Positions 16,601-25,118 of a stretch of DNA of 40,551 nucleotides are shown piece by piece. The number at the start of each line of letters is the position of its first letter. Within the stretch, counting starts at the first letter, position 1. The notes below the pieces were generated by a model. The model did not search any database. It was not told where the DNA came from and saw only the letters and a program-made list of their open reading frames with translations. Origin of the DNA: Lachnospiraceae bacterium (GTDB lineage: Bacteria; Bacillota; Clostridia; Lachnospirales; Lachnospiraceae); contig QXWV01000149.1 of NCBI GenBank assembly GCA_009911195.1, forward strand, positions 1 to 40,551, in the 5' to 3' direction. A program made the translations under genes and the position numbers.

Positions 16601-16615
16601 TCCTTTGCACTTTCA

Positions 16616-16645
16616 TTTATATCATTCCTGGTAGTGACACGTCAA
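16616..16645 (-). promoter_or_regulatory. Promoter of prs
   Basis: On the minus strand TTGACG (16645-16640), an 18-bp spacer and TATAAA (16621-16616). Initiation is expected near 16609, giving a leader of about 150 nt before prs. Confidence 0.65.
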
Positions 16646-16711
16646 GAAATTTCTAGTAGAATTAAGGTAGCATAGATGAAGTATTTGTCCGAAAGGAGTA
16701 TGGTCACAGAA

Positions 16712-18055
16712 ATGAAAACTAAGGAACATATTATAAAGAGTGTGGAAACAGGCAGCATTGCCCAGGAGATGGAAATAGAGGCGGGGGATAAGCTGCTTAA
16801 GATAAATGGGGAAGAAATCGGGGATATTTTTGACTATCAGTATTTAGTACAGGATGAATATATTGAAGTGCTAGTGGAAAAGGCTGATGGTGAGGAGTGG
16901 ATGTTGGAGATTGATAAGGAATTTGGTGAGGATTTGGGGATTGTATTTGAGAATGGCCTGATGGATGAGTACCGTTCCTGCTGCAACAAATGCATTTTCT
17001 GCTTTATAGACCAGATGCCAAAAGGGATGAGGGATACCCTTTACTTTAAGGATGACGATTCCCGGCTTTCTTTTTTGCAGGGGAATTATGTAACCCTTAC
17101 GAATATGTCGGAACACGATTTGGAGAGGATTATCAAATATCATTTGTCCCCCATCAACATATCTTTTCAGACAACCAACCCGGAATTGCGGTGCAAAATG
17201 CTGAATAACCGGTTTGCAGGGGAAGCCCTTCAAAAAGTAGACAGGCTTTTTGAAGCAGGGATTATAATGAATGGGCAGATTGTTCTTTGCAAGGGGGTAA
17301 ATGATGGGGAGGAACTGGAGCGTACAATAGGGGATTTAACGAAATATCTGCCTATGCTTGAAAGCGTGTCGGTAGTGCCGGTGGGGCTGTCGAAATACCG
17401 GGAAGGGCTGTATCCACTGGAACCCTTTACGAAAGAGGATGGGATAGAGGTGCTGGAAACGGTGCATAAGTGGCAGGAAAAACTTTATCCATCCTACGGG
17501 CTGCACTTCATACATGCCAGTGATGAGTGGTATATTTTGGCGGAAGATGAATTGCCGGAAAAGGAAAGGTATGACGGTTATCTCCAACTGGAAAATGGAG
17601 TGGGGATGCTGCGTCTGTTGTTAGATGAATTTGAAGAAGCTTTGGAGAAAGAGAGGGGGAAAAAACAGAGGGCTTTGGAGGCGGATGTCTGTTTGGGGAA
17701 AAAAGGGGTGGTGTCCTTAGCTACGGGAATGCTGGCCTATCCATACATTTTGGATATGGCGAAAAAAATCGAGAAGGCATTTCCCGATATCAAAATAAAT
17801 GTATACGGGATTGTGAATGAATTTTTCGGGGAACAGATTACTGTATCCGGGCTTTTAACGGGACAGGATATGGAGAAGCAGCTTAGGGGAAAGGAACTGG
17901 GTGAGAGGCTTCTGCTGCCTGAAAACGTGCTCCGAAGCGGGGAAAGGGTTTTTTTGGACGATATTACGGTAGAAGAACTGGAAAAAGCTTTACAAGTGAA
18001 GGTAGATATTGTAAAATCAAGCGGACGCGATTTTGTGGACGCAATATTAGCATAG
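16712..18055 (+). CDS. DUF512 protein with PDZ and radical-SAM-like domains
   Basis: A 447-residue protein. The N-terminus is a PDZ-like domain (about 1-75; GSIAQEMEIEAGDKLLKING). A cysteine motif CX3CX2C (Cys90, Cys94, Cys97) resembling a radical-SAM 4Fe-4S site follows, then the DUF512 C-terminal region ending in KSSGRDFVDAILA. I chose the ATG at 16712 because the product then begins as homologues do, with AAAGGAG 13 bp upstream. ATGs at 16676 and 16700 are possible. The gene commonly precedes der in Clostridia. No function is established. Confidence 0.85.
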   Translation: MKTKEHIIKSVETGSIAQEMEIEAGDKLLKINGEEIGDIFDYQYLVQDEYIEVLVEKADGEEWMLEIDKEFGEDLGIVFENGLMDEYRSCCNKCIFCFIDQMPKGMRDTLYFKDDDSRLSFLQGNYVTLTNMSEHDLERIIKYHLSPINISFQTTNPELRCKMLNNRFAGEALQKVDRLFEAGIIMNGQIVLCKGVNDGEELERTIGDLTKYLPMLESVSVVPVGLSKYREGLYPLEPFTKEDGIEVLETVHKWQEKLYPSYGLHFIHASDEWYILAEDELPEKERYDGYLQLENGVGMLRLLLDEFEEALEKERGKKQRALEADVCLGKKGVVSLATGMLAYPYILDMAKKIEKAFPDIKINVYGIVNEFFGEQITVSGLLTGQDMEKQLRGKELGERLLLPENVLRSGERVFLDDITVEELEKALQVKVDIVKSSGRDFVDAILA

Positions 18056-18102
18056 GAAATATGTGTGCATAAATATGTGCATAGAAAAAACAGGTTTATG
18101 AG

Positions 18103-18148
18103 TGCGCCGTATCCATAACCCGGTATAAAAACGGCGCAGAAATGAGGA
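18103..18148 (+). promoter_or_regulatory. Leader hairpin plus GCAGAAATGAGG motif before der
   Basis: TGCGCCGT (18103-18110) pairs perfectly with ACGGCGCA (18131-18138). GCAGAAATGAGG follows, and its last bases form the ribosome binding site of der. Similar arrangements precede lepB (5294) and the MoxR gene (21318). Confidence 0.5.
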
Positions 18149-18153
18149 GAAAG

Positions 18154-19488
18154 ATGGGAAAGAAAAAGAGGCCCATTGTGGCAGTGGTAGGAAGGCCAAA
18201 TGTGGGGAAATCAACGCTGTTCAATGCATTGGCCGGGGAAAGGATATCGATTGTAAAGGATACTCCGGGGATTACCCGGGATAGGATTTATGTGGATACA
18301 TCATGGCTGGATATGCCGTTTACCTTAATAGATACGGGTGGAATTGAGCCGGATAGCAAGGATATTATTTTATCCCAGATGCGTGAGCAGGCGCAGATAG
18401 CCATTGATACGGCAGATGTGATTATATTTATGACCGATGTGAAGCAAGGTCTGGTGGATGCGGATGCCAAAGTGGCGGATATGCTAAGACGCTCCAGGAA
18501 GCCGGTAGTCCTTGTTGTCAATAAAGTGGACAGCTATCAAAAGTATATGGCGGATGTGTACGAATTTTATAATCTTGGAATTGGGGACCCCCATCCTATT
18601 TCCGCAGCAAATAAGCAAGGGCTGGGGGATATGCTGGACGAAGTCATTTCGTATTTTGATAAAACGGAATTGGAGGAAGAGGAAGATGACAGGACAAAAA
18701 TAGCCATTGTGGGCAAACCCAATGTAGGGAAATCTTCCATTGTGAACCGTCTGGCAGGGGAAAACCGGGTAATCGTATCGGATATAGCAGGAACGACCAG
18801 GGATGCCATCGACACGGAAATCACGCATAATGGGAAAGAATATGTATTTATTGATACGGCGGGTTTGCGGCGAAAAAATAAAATTAAGGAAGAACTGGAA
18901 AAGTACATGATTGTCCGGGCTGTCAGCGCAATTGAAAGGGCTGACATTGCTATGCTGGTCATCGATGCGGTGGAAGGGGTTACTGAGCAGGATGCTAAAA
19001 TTGCAGGGATTGCCCATGAACGGGGCAAAGCAGTGATTATAGCGGTAAATAAGTGGGATGCCATTGAAAAGGATAACAAGACCGTCAAGGAGTTCACGTC
19101 CAGGGTGCGGGAGGTATTGTCATTTATGCCATATGCGGAAATTACTTTTATATCCGCGGTAACCGGCCAGCGCCTTATGAAATTGTACGATATTATAGAT
19201 ATTGTGAATGAAAACCATTCCATGCGTATTGCTACAGGGGTATTGAACGAAATTATGGCAGAAGCGGTTGCGCTTCAGCAGCCCCCGTCCGATAAAGGGA
19301 AAAGGCTGCGGCTGTATTATATTACACAGGCATCGGTAAAACCGCCTACGTTTGTAATTTTTGTCAATGACAAGAGTTTGATGCATTTTTCCTATACCCG
19401 CTACATTGAAAATCAGATACGGGAGGCTTTTGGGTTTAGGGGAACACCGTTGAAGTTCATCATCAGGGAAAGAAAGGAAAACAGGTAG
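18154..19488 (+). CDS. der: Der (EngA), double-GTPase of 50S assembly
   Basis: A 444-residue essential GTPase with two tandem GTPase domains and a C-terminal KH-like domain. P-loops are GRPNVGKS (13-20) and, in the second domain, GKPNVGKS. DTGG, NKVD, DTAGLRR and NKWD mark the other G motifs. The C-terminus with PPTFVIFVN and FGFRGTPLKFIIRERK is typical. The ATG at 18154 fits GAGGAGA upstream; an ATG at 18142 lies within the leader motif. plsY starts one base after its stop. Confidence 0.97.
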   Translation: MGKKKRPIVAVVGRPNVGKSTLFNALAGERISIVKDTPGITRDRIYVDTSWLDMPFTLIDTGGIEPDSKDIILSQMREQAQIAIDTADVIIFMTDVKQGLVDADAKVADMLRRSRKPVVLVVNKVDSYQKYMADVYEFYNLGIGDPHPISAANKQGLGDMLDEVISYFDKTELEEEEDDRTKIAIVGKPNVGKSSIVNRLAGENRVIVSDIAGTTRDAIDTEITHNGKEYVFIDTAGLRRKNKIKEELEKYMIVRAVSAIERADIAMLVIDAVEGVTEQDAKIAGIAHERGKAVIIAVNKWDAIEKDNKTVKEFTSRVREVLSFMPYAEITFISAVTGQRLMKLYDIIDIVNENHSMRIATGVLNEIMAEAVALQQPPSDKGKRLRLYYITQASVKPPTFVIFVNDKSLMHFSYTRYIENQIREAFGFRGTPLKFIIRERKENR

Positions 19489-19489
19489 A

Positions 19490-20140
19490 ATGGAACGTGT
19501 ATTATGTTTGGCAATCGGATATGTATTTGGTTTGTTTCAGACGGCTTACATTTATGGCAAAATGCATGGCATTGATATCAGGCAGCATGGAAGCGGCAAT
19601 GCAGGAACTACCAATACCTTAAGGGTATTTGGAACAAAAGCCGGGCTGATTGTTTTTGCAGGGGATGTGTTAAAGTGTGTCTGCGCTATTGTGGCTTGTT
19701 CGCTTTTGTTTGGGAAAAGCAATCCGGATATGATATATTTGCTAAAGTTATATGCGGCGGCAGGGGCAATTTTAGGCCATAATTTCCCTTTTTACCTTGG
19801 TTTTAAGGGCGGGAAAGGGATTGCGGCCACTGCGGGGCTGATTCTGGCTTTTCATCCCTCTTTTTTACTGGTTGGCGCGTTTGTATTTTTCAGTATCTTT
19901 TTTACAACCCATTATGTTTCTTTAGGCTCGCTGCTTGTATATGCCGCATTTATAATCCAGATTATTGTTTCCGGCCAGATGGGGTTATTCCAGGGGATGT
20001 CTCAGCAGCTTTTAATCGAAATGTATGGTGTGGCGGCTTTTTTGACTATAATGGCCTATTATAAACATAGGGAAAATATCAAGCGCCTCCTGAAAGGGGA
20101 AGAAAGAAAGATATTCCTTACGAAGAAAAATAAAGAATAA
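19490..20140 (+). CDS. plsY: Glycerol-3-phosphate acyltransferase PlsY
   Basis: A 216-residue multi-pass membrane enzyme that transfers acyl groups from acyl-phosphate to glycerol 3-phosphate, the first step of phospholipid synthesis. Conserved loops are GSGNAGTTNTLR, GDVLK and GHNFPFYLGFKGGKGIA. Several hydrophobic helices are evident. It starts one base after the der stop and so is probably translationally coupled, with gpsA, which makes its substrate, directly downstream. Confidence 0.95.
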   Translation: MERVLCLAIGYVFGLFQTAYIYGKMHGIDIRQHGSGNAGTTNTLRVFGTKAGLIVFAGDVLKCVCAIVACSLLFGKSNPDMIYLLKLYAAAGAILGHNFPFYLGFKGGKGIAATAGLILAFHPSFLLVGAFVFFSIFFTTHYVSLGSLLVYAAFIIQIIVSGQMGLFQGMSQQLLIEMYGVAAFLTIMAYYKHRENIKRLLKGEERKIFLTKKNKE

Positions 20141-20196
20141 ATAGCATATGGGGGATAGGAAGGCATATGCGGAATTGGAATAGGAGGGATTTATTT

Positions 20197-21207
20197 ATGG
20201 CGGATATAGGTATTATCGGGGCTGGGAGCTGGGGAATCGCCCTGGCGGTGCTGCTTCACAAAAATGGGCATAAGATTACGGTATGGTCCATCATACAGGA
20301 AGAAATTGACATGCTGAATAAAGGGCATGAACATAAAGATAAGCTGCCAGGGGTTAAGCTACCGGAAGACATGGTATTTACCACAGATTTGGAAGGGGCC
20401 GTCAAAGGGAAGGATGTTCTTGTACTGGCAGTTCCTTCCCCCTTTACAAGAAGCACTTCCCATAGCATGAGGGAATATGTGGAGGAAGGGCAGGTTGTAG
20501 TCAATGTGGCCAAGGGGATTGAGGAGAAGAGCCTGCTTACCTTGTCCCAGATTATCGAAGAAGAAATCCCCCAAGCTAAGGTGGCCGTGCTTTCAGGGCC
20601 ATCCCATGCGGAGGAAGTGGGCCGGGGCATACCTACAACGATTGTGGTAGGGGCGAAGGAAAAGGGAACGGCAGAATATTTACAGAATGTATTTATGAAT
20701 GAAGTTTTCCGGGTATATATCAGCCCGGATGTATTAGGGATAGAACTGGGTGCGGCATTGAAAAATGTGGTAGCTTTAGCGGCCGGCATTGCAGATGGCC
20801 TGGGTTATGGGGATAATACAAAGGCAGCGCTGATTACAAGGGGGATTACAGAAATCGCCCGCTTGGGTACGGCTATGGGGGGACGCTTTGAAACTTTCTG
20901 CGGGCTGACGGGAATTGGCGATTTAATCGTTACCTGTGCTTCCATGCACTCCAGAAACCGCAGGGCAGGAATATTAATCGGCAAGGGATATACGATGGAA
21001 GAAGCCATGGAGGAAGTTAAGATGGTAGTGGAAGGCGTATATTCTGCAAAAGCAGCTATGGCGCTGGCGAAGGAATATGAGGTGGAGATTCCAATTATTG
21101 AACAGGTGAATGCGGTATTGTTTGAAGGGAAAGAAGCAGGAGCTGCGGTGAAAGAATTGATGATACGGGATAAAAAACTGGAGAATTCGGATATTCCCTG
21201 GGGATAG
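20197..21207 (+). CDS. gpsA: NAD(P)H-dependent glycerol-3-phosphate dehydrogenase GpsA
   Basis: A 336-residue enzyme reducing dihydroxyacetone phosphate to sn-glycerol 3-phosphate for PlsY. The Rossmann motif GAGSWG is at residues 8-13. The catalytic lysine lies in ALKNVVALAAGIADGLGYGDNTKAAL, and GLTGIGDLIVTC follows. The ATG at 20197 has a perfect AGGAGG (20182-20187); a start at 20167 would add an unlikely N-terminus. In many Clostridia spoIVA is the next gene, but here four kilobases intervene. Confidence 0.97.
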   Translation: MADIGIIGAGSWGIALAVLLHKNGHKITVWSIIQEEIDMLNKGHEHKDKLPGVKLPEDMVFTTDLEGAVKGKDVLVLAVPSPFTRSTSHSMREYVEEGQVVVNVAKGIEEKSLLTLSQIIEEEIPQAKVAVLSGPSHAEEVGRGIPTTIVVGAKEKGTAEYLQNVFMNEVFRVYISPDVLGIELGAALKNVVALAAGIADGLGYGDNTKAALITRGITEIARLGTAMGGRFETFCGLTGIGDLIVTCASMHSRNRRAGILIGKGYTMEEAMEEVKMVVEGVYSAKAAMALAKEYEVEIPIIEQVNAVLFEGKEAGAAVKELMIRDKKLENSDIPWG

Positions 21208-21257
21208 TGCCAATAAGAAATAATGGTAAATGAAATTCATATAAGAATAAATTTTAT

Positions 21258-21312
21258 GCGCAACATTTATAAAGAAAAGCAGATATAAATTTAAAATGTG
21301 CAGAAATGAGGT
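21258..21312 (+). promoter_or_regulatory. Leader hairpin plus GCAGAAATGAGG motif before the MoxR gene
   Basis: GC-ACATTT (21260-21268, one bulged base) pairs with AAATGTGC (21294-21301), followed by GCAGAAATGAGG at 21300-21311. This repeats the arrangement seen before der and lepB. No clear promoter was found between gpsA and this gene. Confidence 0.4.
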
Positions 21313-21317
21313 AAATA

Positions 21318-22139
21318 ATGAGTGAATTAAAGCAAGGATTTTCTGGAACTTCTGAATATGTGGCTTCAGAGCAGTTGATGGCCAGCGTAAATGTGGCAAT
21401 TGCTTTGCAGAAGCCGCTGTTGATTAAGGGGGAACCGGGAACAGGGAAAACAATGCTGGCGGAGGCTGTGGCCAAGTCTCTTGGTAAGAGGTTGATTGTC
21501 TGGAATATCAAATCTACCACAAAGGCACAGGAGGGCCTTTATGTTTATGATACGATTCAAAGGCTGTATGACGGCCAGTTCGGGGAAGAAGGGGTGGATG
21601 ATATCGCCAGATATATTAAACTGGGAAAGTTGGGGGAAGCTTTTGAGAGCGAAGAGCAGGTGGTTCTTCTAATTGATGAAATCGACAAGGCAGATTTGGA
21701 ATTCCCCAATGACCTTTTGTGGGAACTGGACCAGATGGAATTCTACATCCATGAGACAAAGAGGACAGTAAAGGCAAAAAACAGGCCGATTGTGATTATT
21801 ACTTCCAATGCGGAAAAGGAGCTTCCGGATGCGTTTTTAAGAAGATGTATTTTCCATTATATTGATTTCCCCAATGAGGAATTGATGGAAGAGATTGTGA
21901 GAACCCATTTTCCTGATATCGAAGAGAAGCTGCTAAAGAGTGCTATGGATGTATTTTATTGGATTCGTTCGATTAAGGATATCCGTAAAAAGCCAAGTAC
22001 TTCAGAATTGATTGACTGGGTCAATGCTTTGCAAATAGGGGGGATTCCTTTGGAAAAAATTCAGAAGGAGCTTCCTTTTGTGGGAGTGATTGTAAAGAAG
22101 GACGAAGATTTGGAAACGGTCAGGGATAGGGTGAATTAA
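21318..22139 (+). CDS. MoxR-family AAA+ ATPase
   Basis: A 273-residue AAA+ ATPase. Walker A GEPGTGKT is at 38-45 and Walker B LLIDEID near residue 115; the sensor-1 segment is PIVIITSNAEKELPDAFLRRC. MoxR proteins act as chaperone-like ATPases with a VWA-domain partner, often in metal-centre or complex assembly. The VWA partner follows six bases downstream. GAGG precedes the ATG. The client of this pair is unknown. Confidence 0.92.
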   Translation: MSELKQGFSGTSEYVASEQLMASVNVAIALQKPLLIKGEPGTGKTMLAEAVAKSLGKRLIVWNIKSTTKAQEGLYVYDTIQRLYDGQFGEEGVDDIARYIKLGKLGEAFESEEQVVLLIDEIDKADLEFPNDLLWELDQMEFYIHETKRTVKAKNRPIVIITSNAEKELPDAFLRRCIFHYIDFPNEELMEEIVRTHFPDIEEKLLKSAMDVFYWIRSIKDIRKKPSTSELIDWVNALQIGGIPLEKIQKELPFVGVIVKKDEDLETVRDRVN

Positions 22140-22144
22140 ATCAT

Positions 22145-23347
22145 ATGTTTAGCAAATTTTTTGATACATTAAAGGCAAAAGGGCTGGATGTTACCTTAAG
22201 TGAATGGCTGACCTTGCAAGAAGCGCTGGACAAAGGGCTTTGCAACAGCAGCCTTACCCAGTTCTACTATGTGGCTCGAATGATTCTTGTAAAAAGCGAA
22301 ACGGATTATGACAAGTTTGATTTGGCTTTTGAAGAGCAGTTTAAGGGAGTACAGTCAGAAAATGAAGTGACTTCCCAAATGCTTCGTTGGCTGGATAAAT
22401 CCGATATGATGGAGCTCGCCCATGAGGAGGCCAGAGACCATTTGAACCGGATGGAAGAAGTGCAAATTGATAAAGAAGATGTGGAAGAAAAATTCAAGCA
22501 GCGCCTAAAAGACCAGGACAGCGAACATAACGGGGGAAGTTACTGGATTGGAACTATGGGCAAGACTTCTTTTGGAAATACCGGCGGCAACGTGGGCGGT
22601 GTCCGGGTAGGGGGAACTACGGGCTACCAGTCCGCCTTTCAGGTAATCGGCGCCCGGAAATACCGGGATTTCCGGGAGGACAAAGTTATTGATAACAGGC
22701 AGTTCCAGCAGGCATTGCGCAGGCTTCGCCAGTTTTCTTCAAGGCTGGATATTCCTAAAACGGAGCTGGATATTGACGCGACGGTGGATAAAACATGCAA
22801 TAATGGAGGATGCCTGCAGATTGTGATGGATAAACCGCGGAAAAATGCGGTGAAGCTTTTGCTGCTAATGGATTCAGGGGGAACCATGATTCCGTACACT
22901 ACTTTGCTGAGCGAGCTATTCCAATCGGTGCATAAATCCAATCATTATAAAGACGTAAAAACATATTTTTTCCATAATTGTATTTACAGTAAGCTGTATA
23001 AAACGCCGGAATGTGAAAATGGCGACTGGATTGATACGGAATGGATGTTCCGCAACCTGGACAGCGATTATAAAGTGATTATTGTAGGGGATGCGGCGAT
23101 GGCGCCGGAGGAGCTGTATTCCACCACAGGGAATTACAGAGGGCCTAACGGAGGGCTGTCCGGCATGGATTGGCTTTTGCTGATGAAACGGCATTATAAG
23201 AAAATTGTCTGGTTAAACCCTAAGATGGCTCCTGGCCATGCCCCCTGGAGGGAGGCGGAAACGGCTATTAAAAATACGTTTCCCATGTATAAACTGACGG
23301 TGGATGGGCTGAATCAGGCGATGGTGAAATTGATGGTGAATAAATAA
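22145..23347 (+). CDS. VWA-domain (CoxE-like) partner of the MoxR ATPase
   Basis: A 400-residue protein. The N-terminal helical part includes a charged stretch (about 95-125), followed by a glycine-rich linker (near 135-165; GNTGGNVGGVRVGG). A von Willebrand factor A domain occupies roughly 220-400. The metal-site motif reads DSGGT in LLLLMDSGGTM, a variant of DxSxS, so metal binding may be altered. It begins six bases after the MoxR gene stop and is surely cotranscribed. Function is unknown. Confidence 0.85.
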   Translation: MFSKFFDTLKAKGLDVTLSEWLTLQEALDKGLCNSSLTQFYYVARMILVKSETDYDKFDLAFEEQFKGVQSENEVTSQMLRWLDKSDMMELAHEEARDHLNRMEEVQIDKEDVEEKFKQRLKDQDSEHNGGSYWIGTMGKTSFGNTGGNVGGVRVGGTTGYQSAFQVIGARKYRDFREDKVIDNRQFQQALRRLRQFSSRLDIPKTELDIDATVDKTCNNGGCLQIVMDKPRKNAVKLLLLMDSGGTMIPYTTLLSELFQSVHKSNHYKDVKTYFFHNCIYSKLYKTPECENGDWIDTEWMFRNLDSDYKVIIVGDAAMAPEELYSTTGNYRGPNGGLSGMDWLLLMKRHYKKIVWLNPKMAPGHAPWREAETAIKNTFPMYKLTVDGLNQAMVKLMVNK

Positions 23348-23385
23348 TAGGCAAATCAATTTCCGTGTGGCCAATGAAAATTGGG

Positions 23386-23414
23386 TTGACAAGTATATTT
23401 TTATAGGTTAAAAT
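23386..23414 (+). promoter_or_regulatory. Promoter of the tyrS T-box leader
   Basis: TTGACA (23386-23391), a 17-bp spacer and TAAAAT (23409-23414). Transcription should begin near 23421. Confidence 0.85.
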
Positions 23415-23420
23415 GCATAT

Positions 23421-23737
23421 AATTTGGAAAATAAAAGGCTTTGAACGGAATAAGTAGTAAGCAGGGAATCCTACAGAAAGCAACCGGTTGATGAGAGGGG
23501 CAGGGGAAGCTGTTTATGAATACATCCGGGAGCTGCATGGCAGAACGGGGCATGGTTTTGTACCTTGCTTTTAGTAGGCTGTGACGTGGTTTCGCGCGTT
23601 AAAGTGAAGAGTATCGTTGGCAGTGAATTTTATGCCTGGCTGTACTTGTTAAGGCAGATGGCAGTGCTATCTGTGAATGTAGGTGGTACCACGGAGTATT
23701 TCCCGTCCTATTCAGTTAGGGCGGTTTTTTTCTTTTA
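23421..23737 (+). ncRNA. T-box riboswitch (tyrosine) controlling tyrS
   Basis: A leader of about 315 nt before tyrS. The T-box sequence AGGTGGTACCACG at 23681-23693 is diagnostic; it pairs with the acceptor end of uncharged tRNA to form the antiterminator. The probable specifier codon is TAC (Tyr) at 23521-23523, preceded by GAA as in a specifier loop with the AGTA partner at about 23451-23454. The downstream terminator and the tyrS gene agree with tyrosine specificity. Confidence 0.92.
23703..23731 (+). terminator. T-box terminator
   Basis: CCGTCCTA (23703-23710) and TAGGGCGG (23717-23724) form an 8-bp stem with one G-U pair, followed by TTTTTTT. It is mutually exclusive with the T-box antiterminator. 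Confidence 0.9.
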
Positions 23738-23787
23738 AAGGCTAATGCCAGAAAAAACAGGAAAATAGGAAAAGGAGAATGAGGAAG

Positions 23788-25008
23788 ATGACAGTATTTG
23801 ACGAATTGAAAGCGAGAGGGCTGTTAGCACAGTTGACAGACGAGGAAGAAATTAAGGAACTGATTAACCAAGGAAAGGCAACATTTTATATCGGTTTTGA
23901 CCCTACGGCGGACAGCCTTCATGTGGGGCATTTTATGGCCTTATGCCTGATGAAAAGGCTGCAGATGGCGGGGAATAAACCGATTGCGCTCATTGGCGGG
24001 GGAACGGCGATGATTGGCGACCCTTCCGGCAGAAGCGACATGCGCACGATGATGACACAGGAAACGATACAGCATAACTGTGACTGCTTTAAGGAGCAGA
24101 TGAGTAAATTCATTGATTTTTCCGAAGGGAAGGCAATGATGGTAAACAATGCGGACTGGCTGCTGGACCTGAATTATATTGATGTTTTGCGGGAAGTGGG
24201 CGCCCATTTCAGCGTAAACCGTATGCTTACGGCAGAATGCTATAAACAGCGTATGGAAAAGGGGCTAAGCTTTTTGGAATTTAACTATATGATTATGCAG
24301 AGCTATGATTTTTATGTATTATATCAAAAATATGGCTGCAATATGCAGTTTGGCGGCGATGACCAGTGGAGCAATATGCTGGGCGGCACGGAACTTATCC
24401 GGCGCAAGCTGGGGAAGGACGCCTATGCCATGACCATCACCTTGCTGTTGAATTCCGAAGGGAAGAAGATGGGAAAGACACAGAAGGGAGCAGTGTGGCT
24501 TGACCCCAATAAGACATCGCCCTTTGAATTTTTCCAGTACTGGAGGAATGTGGCGGATGCGGATGTGCTCAAATGTATCCGTATGCTTACTTTCCTGCCT
24601 TTGGAACAAATCAATGAGATGGACAATTGGGAAGGAAGCGAACTGAATAAAGCAAAAGAAATCCTGGCATTTGAATTGACGAAGCTGGTGCACGGGGAAG
24701 AAGAGGCGCAAAAAGCATTGGAAGGGGCGAAAGCCTTATTCTCTAGCGGAAATGCGGCGGAAATGCCCACTGTTTTACTGACGGATGAAAATTTCGTGGA
24801 CGGCAAGGCAGATATCCTTACCCTGTTAACGGCTTCCGGGCTGGTAAGCTCCCGCTCCGAAGGCCGCCGGGCAGTGGAACAGGGCGGTGTCAGCGTAAAC
24901 GGCGAGAAGGTGACGGATATCAAAGCGATGTTTGAAAAGGAACAGTTGTCTGGTGACGGCATTGTTTTGAAGAGAGGGAAAAAGAATTTTAAGAAAGTTA
25001 CTTGCTAA
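23788..25008 (+). CDS. tyrS: Tyrosyl-tRNA synthetase
   Basis: A 406-residue class I synthetase charging tRNA-Tyr. The HIGH motif appears as HVGH (45-48) and the KMSKS motif as KMGKT (227-231), a form usual in TyrS. The C-terminal ~65 residues form an S4-like RNA-binding domain ([20 protein letters not shown]). The ATG at 23788 follows AAGGAG by 10 bases; an ATG at 23779 is too close. It is regulated by the T-box and ends at a terminator that overlaps the spoIVA start region. Confidence 0.96.
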   Translation: MTVFDELKARGLLAQLTDEEEIKELINQGKATFYIGFDPTADSLHVGHFMALCLMKRLQMAGNKPIALIGGGTAMIGDPSGRSDMRTMMTQETIQHNCDCFKEQMSKFIDFSEGKAMMVNNADWLLDLNYIDVLREVGAHFSVNRMLTAECYKQRMEKGLSFLEFNYMIMQSYDFYVLYQKYGCNMQFGGDDQWSNMLGGTELIRRKLGKDAYAMTITLLLNSEGKKMGKTQKGAVWLDPNKTSPFEFFQYWRNVADADVLKCIRMLTFLPLEQINEMDNWEGSELNKAKEILAFELTKLVHGEEEAQKALEGAKALFSSGNAAEMPTVLLTDENFVDGKADILTLLTASGLVSSRSEGRRAVEQGGVSVNGEKVTDIKAMFEKEQLSGDGIVLKRGKKNFKKVTC

Positions 25009-25057
25009 AAGATAAGGAGGATGAAAGAAAGCATCATCTAAGCCTGTTGGAATATAA

Positions 25058-25086
25058 GAATAATGTAAAGTTCCCCTGCATATATT
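25058..25086 (+). promoter_or_regulatory. Candidate sigma-E promoter of spoIVA
   Basis: GAATAAT (25058-25064), a 14-bp spacer and CATATATT (25079-25086) match the Bacillus sigma-E consensus (KMATATT, N14, CATACAHT) in six of seven and seven of eight positions. spoIVA belongs to the sigma-E regulon in Bacillus. The -10 lies inside the loop of the tyrS terminator, so RNA starting near 25093 would lack its 5' arm. Confidence 0.55.
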
Positions 25087-25118
25087 GTAACAGCAAATAT
25101 GGAAGGGGAACTTTTTTT
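25067..25118 (+). terminator. tyrS terminator overlapping the spoIVA ribosome binding site
   Basis: AAAGTTCCCC (25067-25076) pairs perfectly with GGGGAACTTT (25105-25114); an inner CATAT/ATATG stem extends the hairpin. Seven Ts (25112-25118) run up to the spoIVA ATG. The 3' arm contains part of the spoIVA ribosome binding site (GGAAGGGG, 25101-25108), so read-through RNA would hide it. Confidence 0.85.
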
